Below, one piece after another: positions 36,223-44,493 of a stretch of DNA of 64,000 bases. Made by a program: the position numbers and the translations under genes. The stretch spans positions 186,001 through 250,000 of the forward strand of contig NZ_CP039886.1 of NCBI RefSeq assembly GCF_005221285.1, written 5' to 3'. How positions within the stretch are numbered: the stretch's first letter is position 1; each line of letters opens with the position of its first letter. The notes under the pieces were generated by a model. That model searched no databases. It was not told the origin of the DNA and was given only the letters and a program-made list of their open reading frames with translations. This stretch comes from Neisseria flavescens (GTDB lineage Bacteria > Pseudomonadota > Gammaproteobacteria > Burkholderiales > Neisseriaceae).

Positions 36223-36256
36223 GCAGCCTGAAAATGGGAAAAGGGGGCAGGCTGCC
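36223..36256. terminator. Hairpin built from a foreign uptake-sequence dialect
   Basis: GCAGCCTG at 36223-36230 pairs with CAGGCTGC at 36248-36255. GCAGCCTGAA is the core of the Kingella dialect and AGGCTGCCTG that of the Simonsiella dialect of uptake sequence. It sits 37 bases past the immunity gene stop, as a terminator would. Confidence 0.65.
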
Positions 36257-36291
36257 TGCGATGTAAACACACAGCAACTTAATCCTAAACT

Positions 36292-37248
36292 CTATTCGTC
36301 ATTCGCAAGCGGCGGCAAACCCAAAGTATCTGTTTGGCCGGTGTAGTAATCCACCCAGTTTTGCAGGTATTCGTAGGGGAAGTCCAAATCGTAGGCGCGC
36401 ATAAAGTCGAAGGGATCTTGGTATTCGTCCTCAGGCAGTGGCGCATAGGCAATGGCTTCTTTGGGCGCGATTTCATGGTCGATGCCCAAATCAAAACCGT
36501 GGATGGCGGCGATTTTGGCGTACATCACAATTTGCGGCTGCAAGAAGAAATCGAAATAGCTGAGGGTTTCTTTAGCTGCCTGACGGGCGCGTTTTTTCTC
36601 AAACAAAGGATCGAGCGCCTGCCGCATAGCAGCAGGATCTTGGCGGGCGAAGGCCAGGAAGAAGAGGAAGTCTTCGCGCCGCAGTTGCAGCCATTTATTT
36701 TGCTGGTGGTTTTCGAGCACATTCAGGCTGCGCCGTTCCAAGCGTTCCAACTGTGTGCCTTCCAGCATCAGCAGGGTGTTGTACTTCAACTGGCGGTTCA
36801 AATCGTAGCGGTCGGCAAACTCTTCGGTATCGTTGCTGATTAAATCGATATTGCGCAGCAGGAAGGAGCGGATTTTCGGGCTGTCGCTCATCAGCATCAC
36901 AAACAGCGGGTTGGCCACATTGGGGGTTTCGGCACACAGGAAAAACGGCTCGGGGGCACTCCAACCCATGCTGCTTAAGATTTCGAGCTTGCCCAGTTGG
37001 TAGGCATAGCGCTTGAATTTGGGCAGGTCGCGCTCCGCCCACAATGCGTGGGCGCAGGCCGCATACACCGGCTGTTCCAGAATCGACATGGCTGCAAAGG
37101 GGGAGCCTTTGCGCTCGTCAATATATGAAAGACTGTTTGCAATATCAGGATCGCCTTTACCCGAAAGGTATTGGTTGAAACTTTCGGCGTACTCGATAAC
37201 GATGCTGCTGATATGGTCGTACCATTTTTTACTGCACATAAAACTCAT
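36292..37248 (-). CDS. Imm49-like immunity protein of the RTX island
   Basis: A 318-residue cytoplasmic, helical, acidic protein with no signal peptide. Sequence features such as SPFAAMSILEQPVYAACAHALW, REDFLFFLAFARQD and a C-terminal DYYTGQTDTLGLPPL resemble, to my recollection, the Imm49 group found behind polymorphic toxins. It overlaps the end of the RTX gene upstream by 20 bases, so the two are translated together. It should protect the cell from the cognate secreted toxin. No toxic domain is visible in the short RTX partner, so either the toxin has been replaced or its activity is cryptic. Confidence 0.7.
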   Translation of the reverse strand: MSFMCSKKWYDHISSIVIEYAESFNQYLSGKGDPDIANSLSYIDERKGSPFAAMSILEQPVYAACAHALWAERDLPKFKRYAYQLGKLEILSSMGWSAPEPFFLCAETPNVANPLFVMLMSDSPKIRSFLLRNIDLISNDTEEFADRYDLNRQLKYNTLLMLEGTQLERLERRSLNVLENHQQNKWLQLRREDFLFFLAFARQDPAAMRQALDPLFEKKRARQAAKETLSYFDFFLQPQIVMYAKIAAIHGFDLGIDHEIAPKEAIAYAPLPEDEYQDPFDFMRAYDLDFPYEYLQNWVDYYTGQTDTLGLPPLANDE

Positions 37249-37798
37249 GCTGGTTTACCTCTTCGGTTTGTTTATTTGTTGAGTGGGGAAGTATAAGGGA
37301 ATAGGTATCGTTTCCGGCTTCGCCTTTCAGAATGTCTTTCCCCTTGCCGCCCACCAAAATGTCGTCGCCTGCATCACCGTTGATGGCATCGTTACCGTCG
37401 CCACCATCCAGATAATCGTTGCCGTCGCCGCCGTTGAGGTTGTCGTTGCCACCCATGCCGTAAACGGTATCATCACCGCGACCGCTGTTGAGGCGGTTGC
37501 GGCCTTCGTTACCGGTCAGGATGTTATGGCTGTTGTTGCCGGCGGCAAAAATATTGGCCGTACCGGTCAAAACAAGGTTTTTAACGTGGTTTGGAAGGGT
37601 ATAGCTGACGTTGCTGCAAACCGTATCATCGCCGCTATTTGGGTTTTCAATGATTATATCGTCACTGAGGGTTACGTAATAAACGTCATCTTCCGACGTG
37701 CCTGTTGTTGCTTGTGCAAGGGGAGATGGCTGTAATTGCTCTAAATGTCGTAATTCAAATTGCGCATTGCGGATGCGCATTGCTTTTTCGATTGTCAT
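37229..37798 (-). CDS. Short RTX calcium-binding protein (toxin N-terminal remnant?)
   Basis: A 189-residue protein without a Sec signal. A 50-residue leader (TIEKAMRIRNAQFELRHLEQ) is followed by about six glycine/aspartate nonapeptide repeats (GRGDDTVYGMGGNDNLNGGDGND, in parts, about 115-170) that bind calcium outside the cell. The last ~25 residues after GEAGNDTYSL do not look like RTX sequence and run into the immunity gene, suggesting truncation by recombination. ATG 37798 is chosen over 37852. Export would need a type I system, not in this window. Confidence 0.7.
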   Translation of the reverse strand: MTIEKAMRIRNAQFELRHLEQLQPSPLAQATTGTSEDDVYYVTLSDDIIIENPNSGDDTVCSNVSYTLPNHVKNLVLTGTANIFAAGNNSHNILTGNEGRNRLNSGRGDDTVYGMGGNDNLNGGDGNDYLDGGDGNDAINGDAGDDILVGGKGKDILKGEAGNDTYSLILPHSTNKQTEEVNQHEFYVQ

Positions 37799-38065
37799 GA
37801 TATTTTCTTTAGATATTGATGAGAGTAACAAGGAAGTAAACGTATCCGGCATATGGTCGGTATTGCTTAATTTGTATTGTGTTTAGGCTGTATATACTAG
37901 TGCCGAAATTTGATAAAAACAACAGAAACGTTAAGATATGACAATATATAGGGAGCTTCATCAGGCTTAGTTTGCCGCCAATTCTTTTGCCAAATGGCTT
38001 TGCCTTGTGCGGCTTATATACCACACATCAATTTCAATAGTTTCAAACTATGAATGGTTGTAAAA

Positions 38066-38130
38066 AGGCCGTCTGAAAAAAGAAGCAGGTTTCGCATTGC
38101 AAAACCTGCTTCTGATTTTTCAGACGGCCT
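38066..38130. terminator. Long terminator of rimP-nusA-infB
   Basis: Uptake-sequence arms enclose a second stem (AGAAGCAGGTTT/AAACCTGCTTCT), giving a hairpin of more than 25 pairs just past the infB stop. Confidence 0.9.
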
Positions 38131-38136
38131 GTCTGA

Positions 38137-41004
38137 TTACAGAGTACGGGCCACTTCGACGATGTCGAAGCATTCCAGTTGGTCGCCTTCCATGATTTCG
38201 TTGTAGCCTTTGAGCATCAGACCGCACTCGAAGCCCATGCGGACTTCTTTTACGTCGTCTTTATAGCGTTTCAACGAAGCCAGTTCGCCCGTGTGGATGA
38301 CCACGTTGTTGCGGATGAGGCGGACATGGGAATCGCGTTTGACCACGCCGTCGGTAACCATACAGCCTGCAATGTTGCCGACCTTGGAAACGGAGATGAC
38401 CTGACGGATTTCGACCGTACCGGTTACTTGCTCTTTCTCTTCCGGGGAAAGCATACCGCTCATCGCCGCCTTCACGTCGTCGATGGCATCGTAGATGATG
38501 TTGTAGTAGCGGATTTCCACGTTTTCATTTTCGGCAAGTTTGCGCGAAGAGGCAGCACGCACGTTAAAGCCGATAATGAACGCCCCGGACGCGATGGCCA
38601 AGTTGACATCCGATTCGGTAATGCCGCCCACGCCGCTGTGCAATACGTTCACTTTCACTTCGTCTGTGGACAGTTTTTTCAGGCTGCCCGCCAAAGCCTC
38701 GTAAGAACCTTGCACGTCTGCCTTGATGATGACCGACAAAGATTGGGCTTGGGTTTCGCCCATATTGTTGAACATATTTTCCAGCTTCGCCGCCTGCTGT
38801 TTGGCAAGGCGCACGTCGCGGTATTTGCCTTGGCGGAAGAGGGCGATTTCGCGCGCTTTTTTCTCGTCCGCCAACACCATCGCGTCTTCGCCTGCGTTCG
38901 GTACGTCGGACAAGCCGAGGATTTCGACGGGGATGGACGGGCCGGCTTCATTGATGGCTTTGCCGTTTTCATCGACCATCGCGCGGATTTTGCCGAACGC
39001 GGTACCGGCCAGCAGCATATCGCCTTTTTTCAGCGTACCGCTTTGAACCAGCAATGTGGCAACCGCGCCGCGGCCTTTGTCCAAACGCGCCTCAACGATG
39101 ATGCCTTTGGCAGGTGCATCGACAGGGGCAGTCAGTTCCAAAACTTCGGCTTCGAGCAAGACGGCTTCGAGCAATGCATCGATGTTCAGGCCTTTTTTAG
39201 CGGAAACGTCGATAAACTGTACATCGCCACCCCATTCGTCAGGCACGACTTCGTGCGCAGTCAGCTCTTGGCGAATACGCTCAGGGTTGGCGGCTTCTTT
39301 ATCGATTTTGTTGACGGCAACCACCATCGGTACGCCCGCGGCTTTGGCGTGGGCAATCGCCTCGATGGTGTGCGGCATCACGCCGTCGTCTGCGGCAACC
39401 ACGAGAATCACGATGTCGGTCGCTTTCGCGCCGCGGGCGCGCATAGCGGTAAACGCTTCGTGACCCGGAGTATCCAAGAAGGTAATCACGCCGCGCGGCG
39501 TTTTGACGTGGTACGCGCCGATGTGCTGCGTAATGCCGCCCGCTTCGCCCTGCACCACTTTGGCGCGGCGGATGTAGTCCAGCAGCGAGGTTTTACCGTG
39601 GTCGACGTGCCCCATCACGGTAACCACCGGCGGACGCGGCAATGCTTCGGCTTCCACCGCTTCAACGCCTTCATCCAAGAATGCTTCAGGGTCGTCGGCG
39701 GCGGCAGGTTTGCCGATATGGCCGAGTTCTTCCACCACGATCAGGGCGGTGTCTTGGTCGATGGATTGGTTGATGGTTACCATCATGCCCATCTTCATCA
39801 GGGCTTTGACCACTTCCACGCCTTTGACCGCCATTTTGTGCGCCAAATCGGCAACGGTAATGGTTTCGGGAACTAAAACCTCGTGTACGACAGGTTCGGT
39901 CGGCGCTTGGAAGGCGTGCTGGTTCGGCTCGAGTTTGAGTTTTTTGCCTTTTTTGCCGACGCGTACGCGCTCGTCGTCGCCGTTGCGGGCATTGTTGCGG
40001 TCGCGACCACCTTTGCCGCCTTTGCCTTTAGCATTGTGGCCTTGAATGTCTTCATCACGCTCACGACGGTCTTCTTTTTTACCGCGAGCGTTGTGTTCGG
40101 ATTTGCCTTCGCCGGATGCTGCTTTGGCTTTCTCAGCAGGTTTATTGCGTTCGCCTGATTTGGCTTCTTTCGTAGGTTTTGAGTCTTTCTCGGCCTGTTG
40201 TTTTATGGCTTCGCGGCGCGCCTGACGCTCTTGTTTTTCTTTCAACAAGGCTTCTTGATGCGCACGCAGGGCGGCGGCACGACGGGCTTCTTCATCGCGT
40301 TGAGCCTGTTCTTCCACGCTGACGACAGGTTGCGGTACGGCAGGAGCGGCAGGTTTGGCTGCCTTTTTCGCTTCTTTGCCTTTGCTGCCTTTGTCTTGTT
40401 TGGCTTTGGCAGGTTTTTTGGCTTCTGCTGGTTTTTCAGCTTCAACGGATTTTTCAGACGGCTTGTTGTCTGCTTTAGCTTCAACTTTTGCTTCGGCCTT
40501 GGCTTCTACGGTTTCAACCGGTTTGGCTTCTTCTTTTTTGGCTTCGGCAGGTTTGCCTTCCGCTTTGGCTGCTTTCAGTCTGGCTGCTTCGGCCTCTGCT
40601 TTGGCGCGGGCTTCGGCTTTTGCAGCAGCTTTGGCTTTTTCTTCGGCTGCTTGGGCGGCTGCTTTTTCTGCTTCGGCCTTTTGGTTTTCCGCTGCTACTT
40701 TGGCTTTGGCTTCCGCTGCCAATTCTTCGGAAGAAGGAATGGTAACGGCACGGCTGCGGCGGCGAGTTTCCACTTTTACGCCGTCAACGGTGCTGACTTC
40801 GGTTTTTTTGCGGCGGATGCTGATGATGCCGCTGTTGCTGCCGTTTTTCTTTTGCAGATAAGCAGTCAACAGTTGTTTGTCGTCAGTGGTTATGCTGTCA
40901 TTGCCGCTGTTTTTGTTGACCCCGGCTTCTTTCAATTGTTTAAGCAAATCATCGACGGGGCGGTTTAGTTCGGCGGCAAATTGCGCTACGGTTGTATTAC
41001 TCAT
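38137..41004 (-). CDS. infB: Translation initiation factor IF-2
   Basis: A GTPase that brings initiator tRNA to the ribosome. At 955 residues it has an N-terminal IF2-N module (AQFAAELNRPVDDLLKQLKE), then a long, highly charged Ala/Lys/Glu linker (about 85-340). A second IF2-N follows, then the G domain with VMGHVDHGKTSLLD, DTPGHEAF and NKIDK, and the C-terminal tRNA-binding domains. Eleven bases separate it from nusA. The linker is longer than in E. coli. Confidence 0.97.
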   Translation of the reverse strand: MSNTTVAQFAAELNRPVDDLLKQLKEAGVNKNSGNDSITTDDKQLLTAYLQKKNGSNSGIISIRRKKTEVSTVDGVKVETRRRSRAVTIPSSEELAAEAKAKVAAENQKAEAEKAAAQAAEEKAKAAAKAEARAKAEAEAARLKAAKAEGKPAEAKKEEAKPVETVEAKAEAKVEAKADNKPSEKSVEAEKPAEAKKPAKAKQDKGSKGKEAKKAAKPAAPAVPQPVVSVEEQAQRDEEARRAAALRAHQEALLKEKQERQARREAIKQQAEKDSKPTKEAKSGERNKPAEKAKAASGEGKSEHNARGKKEDRRERDEDIQGHNAKGKGGKGGRDRNNARNGDDERVRVGKKGKKLKLEPNQHAFQAPTEPVVHEVLVPETITVADLAHKMAVKGVEVVKALMKMGMMVTINQSIDQDTALIVVEELGHIGKPAAADDPEAFLDEGVEAVEAEALPRPPVVTVMGHVDHGKTSLLDYIRRAKVVQGEAGGITQHIGAYHVKTPRGVITFLDTPGHEAFTAMRARGAKATDIVILVVAADDGVMPHTIEAIAHAKAAGVPMVVAVNKIDKEAANPERIRQELTAHEVVPDEWGGDVQFIDVSAKKGLNIDALLEAVLLEAEVLELTAPVDAPAKGIIVEARLDKGRGAVATLLVQSGTLKKGDMLLAGTAFGKIRAMVDENGKAINEAGPSIPVEILGLSDVPNAGEDAMVLADEKKAREIALFRQGKYRDVRLAKQQAAKLENMFNNMGETQAQSLSVIIKADVQGSYEALAGSLKKLSTDEVKVNVLHSGVGGITESDVNLAIASGAFIIGFNVRAASSRKLAENENVEIRYYNIIYDAIDDVKAAMSGMLSPEEKEQVTGTVEIRQVISVSKVGNIAGCMVTDGVVKRDSHVRLIRNNVVIHTGELASLKRYKDDVKEVRMGFECGLMLKGYNEIMEGDQLECFDIVEVARTL

Positions 41005-41015
41005 TCAGTACCCCC

Positions 41016-42521
41016 TTAGTTGTTTTCTTCAGTAAACCAGTGTTCGCGTGCAGCCAAAATTACTTTTTTGGCTTCTTCTTCGTCAACACCGGTAATTTCG
41101 ACCAATTCGTCAACAGACAACTCGGCCAGATCATCGCGTTGGGTCACGCCGGCTTCGGCAAGTTTGCGCAACATATCGGAATCTACACCGTCCAAATTGC
41201 GCATGTCTTCAGACACTTCACCCAGTTTTTCTTCTGCGGCGATGGTAATGGTCAGGATCGCATCGCGTGCGCGGTTGCGCAGGGTTTCAACGATTTCTTC
41301 GTCAAAACCGTCAATCGAGAGCAATTCTGCCGCTGGAACGTAAGCAACTTCTTCCAAAGTGGCAAAGCCTTCTTCCACCAAGATATCGGCGGTTTCGTCG
41401 TCGATGTTCAAGTGGGTGGTGAAGAGGTTGCGGATAACCGCGTCTTCGGCGGCATTGCGCTCGTCTGCTTCTTCAACGGTCATGATGTTCAGCTGCCAGC
41501 CGGTCAGGATGGAAGCCAAACGGACGTTTTGACCGCCGCGGCCGATGGCTAGCGCCAGTTGGTTTTCATCAACAATCACGTCAACGGCGTGTTTGTCTTC
41601 GTCAATCACGATGCGGCTCACTTCGGCAGGAGACAGCGCATTCATCACGAATTGGGCTGGCTCAGGAGACCACAATACGATGTCGATGCGTTCGCCGGAC
41701 AATTCGTTGCTCACGGCGTTAACACGGGAACCGCGCACGCCGATACAAGTACCTTGCGGGTCGATGCGTTGGTCGTTGGCTTTAACGGCAACTTTGGCGC
41801 GTTGGCCGGGGTCGCGTGCTACTTCGCGGATTTCCAACAGGCCGTCTGCAATTTCAGGTACTTCGTTGGCGTAGAGTTTGGCCAAGAAGTCGCCGCTGGT
41901 ACGGCTCAAAATGACTTGTTTGCGGCCGGTATTGCCGATTTCGTCCACACGCAGGAAGAGGGCGCGGATGCGGTCGCCGCTGCGGAAGTTTTCGCGCGGA
42001 ATCATTTCTTCGCGCGGAATCAGTGCGTCAAGTTTGCCTGCGACGACTTCAACGATGATGCCGTGGCGCTCAACGCGTTTTACCGTACCGGAAACGATGT
42101 CTTCTTTAGAAGCGAGGAACTCGTTCAGGTTTTGCTCGCGCTCTGCATCACGGATGCGTTGCAGGATGATTTGTTTGGCAGTTTGTGCGGCTTGGCGGCC
42201 GAAGCCTTCGTTTGGCAGCTGCTCTTCGTAGTATTCGCCGATTTGGATGGTAGTGCCGGGAATTTCTTCTTGGATTTCCTCGATGGTTTTTTCTACGTCG
42301 GGGTAGGTGTAGTCTTCATCGGCAACAATCAGCCAGCGGCGGAAGGTTTGGTATTCGCCGGTATCGCGGTCGATTTCAACGCGCACGTCCATGTGCTCGC
42401 GGTCGGCTTTTTTCTTGGCAGCAGTAGAGAGGGCGAATTCAAGGGCTTTGAATACGACTTCCGTTTCAACGTTTTTTTCACTTGCCAGCGCTTCGGCCAG
42501 CTGTAACATTTCGCGACTCAT
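41016..42521 (-). CDS. nusA: Transcription termination/antitermination factor NusA
   Basis: Binds RNA polymerase and nascent RNA. At 501 residues: N-terminal polymerase-binding domain, S1 domain (SGTVKRVERHGIIVEV), two KH domains with the signature GACIGVRG-like GTCIGVRGSRVNAV, and two acidic C-terminal helix-hairpin domains (about 360-495). Middle gene of rimP-nusA-infB, and the likely regulator of its own leader. Confidence 0.97.
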   Translation of the reverse strand: MSREMLQLAEALASEKNVETEVVFKALEFALSTAAKKKADREHMDVRVEIDRDTGEYQTFRRWLIVADEDYTYPDVEKTIEEIQEEIPGTTIQIGEYYEEQLPNEGFGRQAAQTAKQIILQRIRDAEREQNLNEFLASKEDIVSGTVKRVERHGIIVEVVAGKLDALIPREEMIPRENFRSGDRIRALFLRVDEIGNTGRKQVILSRTSGDFLAKLYANEVPEIADGLLEIREVARDPGQRAKVAVKANDQRIDPQGTCIGVRGSRVNAVSNELSGERIDIVLWSPEPAQFVMNALSPAEVSRIVIDEDKHAVDVIVDENQLALAIGRGGQNVRLASILTGWQLNIMTVEEADERNAAEDAVIRNLFTTHLNIDDETADILVEEGFATLEEVAYVPAAELLSIDGFDEEIVETLRNRARDAILTITIAAEEKLGEVSEDMRNLDGVDSDMLRKLAEAGVTQRDDLAELSVDELVEITGVDEEEAKKVILAAREHWFTEENN

Positions 42522-42548
42522 TTTCTAGAATCTCCAAGTAATCGGTTT

Positions 42549-42980
42549 TTAAAATTTAAATTTGGGGCGCAAACGGGCTTTGTCGATGTTGCTCAATTCG
42601 ATTTGGGCGGTCTTGCCGTCGAAAGAGACGGTAACGATGTCGTTTTCGCAAGATTCGATGCGGCCGATGAAGTTTTTCTGACCATCAATCGGCAGGCGTG
42701 TTTTGATTTTGGCGTTCTGGCCGGCAAAGCGCACGAAGTCGGCGGCTTTTTTCAGCGGACGGTCAAGACCCGGGCTGGAGATTTCCAAACGTTTGTAGTC
42801 GATGTCTTCAACCATAAACACGCGGCTCAGATGGTTGCTGACAGTGGCGCAGTCTTCGACGGTGATGCCGCCTTCTTTATCGATGAAAACGCGCAAATCG
42901 CCTTGTGCGGTCAGTTCGAAATCGACCAGCTCGTAGCCCAAGCCGGGCAGGGTTTTATCAAGAATGCTTTGAATATCCAT
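42549..42980 (-). CDS. rimP: Ribosome maturation factor RimP
   Basis: Assists 30S subunit assembly. At 143 residues it carries the family motifs YELVDFEL, LRVFIDKEGGITVEDC and ISSPGLDRPL. ATG 42980 is chosen after GGAGAAGC. First gene of the operon, 27 bases before nusA. Confidence 0.95.
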   Translation of the reverse strand: MDIQSILDKTLPGLGYELVDFELTAQGDLRVFIDKEGGITVEDCATVSNHLSRVFMVEDIDYKRLEISSPGLDRPLKKAADFVRFAGQNAKIKTRLPIDGQKNFIGRIESCENDIVTVSFDGKTAQIELSNIDKARLRPKFKF

Positions 42981-43002
42981 GCTTCTCCAGAAGTACATAA
43001 AC

Positions 43003-43028
43003 AAAAAAATGGCCGCGCGGCCATTTTT
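43003..43028 (-). promoter_or_regulatory. Terminator-like hairpin in the rimP-nusA-infB leader
   Basis: A perfect palindrome (ATGGCCGCGCGGCCAT, extended by A5/T5 arms, 43005-43028) is followed, reading leftward, by seven T and then the rimP start 23 bases later. A candidate -10 (TATAAT on the minus strand, 43052-43057) lies upstream, so the hairpin falls within the leader RNA. It has the form of an intrinsic terminator and could attenuate the operon. Confidence 0.7.
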
Positions 43029-43323
43029 CGTGTGATTTGAAAAATTATCCTATTATAACTGTTTTCAAGATAAAAGAAAAGTGTTGATTTGGCGTGGATT
43101 TTTTGAAGTGATTGCTTAAATGGAAGGTGGAAGAGTGAGGCCGTCTGAAAAGGAAATTGTTGACAAGTTTTGATGTGGCGTTTCTGAAATTATTTTGTAA
43201 AACAAAGAATTGGTATTGCTTTGTTTTCAGACGGCCTTGTATTTCCTGATTTTTCGTGCTTGCACAATGTGCAAGGCGGTTCTACAATTTCTTCATACCC
43301 ACCGAATAAGAAAGAAGGCCGCC

Positions 43324-44430
43324 ATGTCCGCACACCCGATTTACAATTTTTCCGCAGGTCCTGCCGTATTGCCGGAAGCGGTATTGCGTACCGCGCAACA
43401 GGAAATGCTCGACTACAACGGTACGGGTTTCCCCGTGATGGCGATGAGCCACCGTTCGGATATGTTTTTGAGTATTCTGCATCATGCCGAACAAGACTTG
43501 CGCCAGCTTTTGAATATTCCGTCCAACTATAAAATCCTGTTTTTACAGGGCGGTGCGACCACGCAATTCAATATGGCGGTTCTGAATCTGGCACGCGGTT
43601 TCAGCACTGCCGACGCGGTGGTAACGGGCAACTGGAGCCGCATCGCCTACGAGCAGATGGGGCGGCTGACCGATACGGAAATCCGTTTGGCGGCGCACGG
43701 GGGCGGGCAATATGCCTATAAAAACCTGCCTGCGGTGGAGGATTGGGATGTCAACCCGAATTCTGCGTTTGTTCATTTTGCGATTAATGAAACCGTAAAC
43801 GGCTTGCAGTATCAAAACGTCCCCAAACTTTCAGACGGCCTGCCGCCGCTGGTGTGCGATATGTCGAGCGAGATTTTGTCGCGTGAGTTTGATGTATCCG
43901 ATTACGGCTTGATTTATGCCGGCGCGCAAAAAAATATCGGCCCTGCCGGTGCGACCGTGGTCATTATCCGCGAGGATTTGCTGGAACGTTGTCCGAACGA
44001 TATTCCCGATGTGTTCAACTACCGTTCGCACATCAACCGCGACGGTATGTACAACACGCCTTCCACTTACGCGGTTTATATGTCGGGTTTGGTGTTCCGC
44101 TGGCTGCAAACGCAGGGCGGTGTGAAAAAAATTGAAGCGGTCAATCGGATAAAGGCGCAAACCTTGTACGAGGCGATAGACGGCAGCGGCGGTTTTTACA
44201 TCAACGATATTCATCCTGATGCGCGATCCAAGATGAATGTGGTCTTCAAAACCGCAAGCGAAGACTTGGATCACCGCTTTGTGTTGGAAGCCGAGTTGCA
44301 GGGCTTGTGCCTGCTTAAGGGTTATAAAACCGTCGGCGGTATGCGTGCCAGCATTTACAATGCGATGCCGCTTGAAGGTGTGAACGCGTTGGCTGACTTT
44401 ATGAAAGATTTCCAACGACGTTACGGTTAA
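43324..44430 (+). CDS. serC: Phosphoserine aminotransferase
   Basis: A PLP enzyme making phosphoserine (serine pathway) and 4-phosphohydroxythreonine (vitamin B6). At 368 residues it has NFSAGPAVLPEAVL, GGATTQFNM, and the PLP lysine in YAGAQKNIGPAG. The start ATG follows AGAAGGCCGCC. A terminator follows. Confidence 0.96.
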   Translation: MSAHPIYNFSAGPAVLPEAVLRTAQQEMLDYNGTGFPVMAMSHRSDMFLSILHHAEQDLRQLLNIPSNYKILFLQGGATTQFNMAVLNLARGFSTADAVVTGNWSRIAYEQMGRLTDTEIRLAAHGGGQYAYKNLPAVEDWDVNPNSAFVHFAINETVNGLQYQNVPKLSDGLPPLVCDMSSEILSREFDVSDYGLIYAGAQKNIGPAGATVVIIREDLLERCPNDIPDVFNYRSHINRDGMYNTPSTYAVYMSGLVFRWLQTQGGVKKIEAVNRIKAQTLYEAIDGSGGFYINDIHPDARSKMNVVFKTASEDLDHRFVLEAELQGLCLLKGYKTVGGMRASIYNAMPLEGVNALADFMKDFQRRYG

Positions 44431-44442
44431 GATGAAGATATA

Positions 44443-44479
44443 AAAAGGCCGTCTGAAACTGGGTTTCAGACGGCCTTTT
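44443..44479. terminator. Terminator between serC and ldcA
   Basis: A strong uptake-sequence inverted repeat with A and T runs between convergent genes. Confidence 0.88.
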
Positions 44480-44493
44480 GATTTGAACAAGCC

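Noticed and set aside
34752..36272. The GTG at 36272 as a true start for the RTX 3' cassette
   Set aside because: The first codons run through the foreign hairpin and are not RTX-like; no ribosome site is present.
38179..39876. A 565-residue open frame antisense to infB
   Set aside because: It mirrors the codon bias of infB, has no recognisable domain, and lies wholly within a core gene.
43029..43323. A tRNA gene before rimP, as in enterobacteria (metY)
   Set aside because: No cloverleaf, TTCRA box or anticodon stem could be found; only a candidate promoter and uptake sequences.
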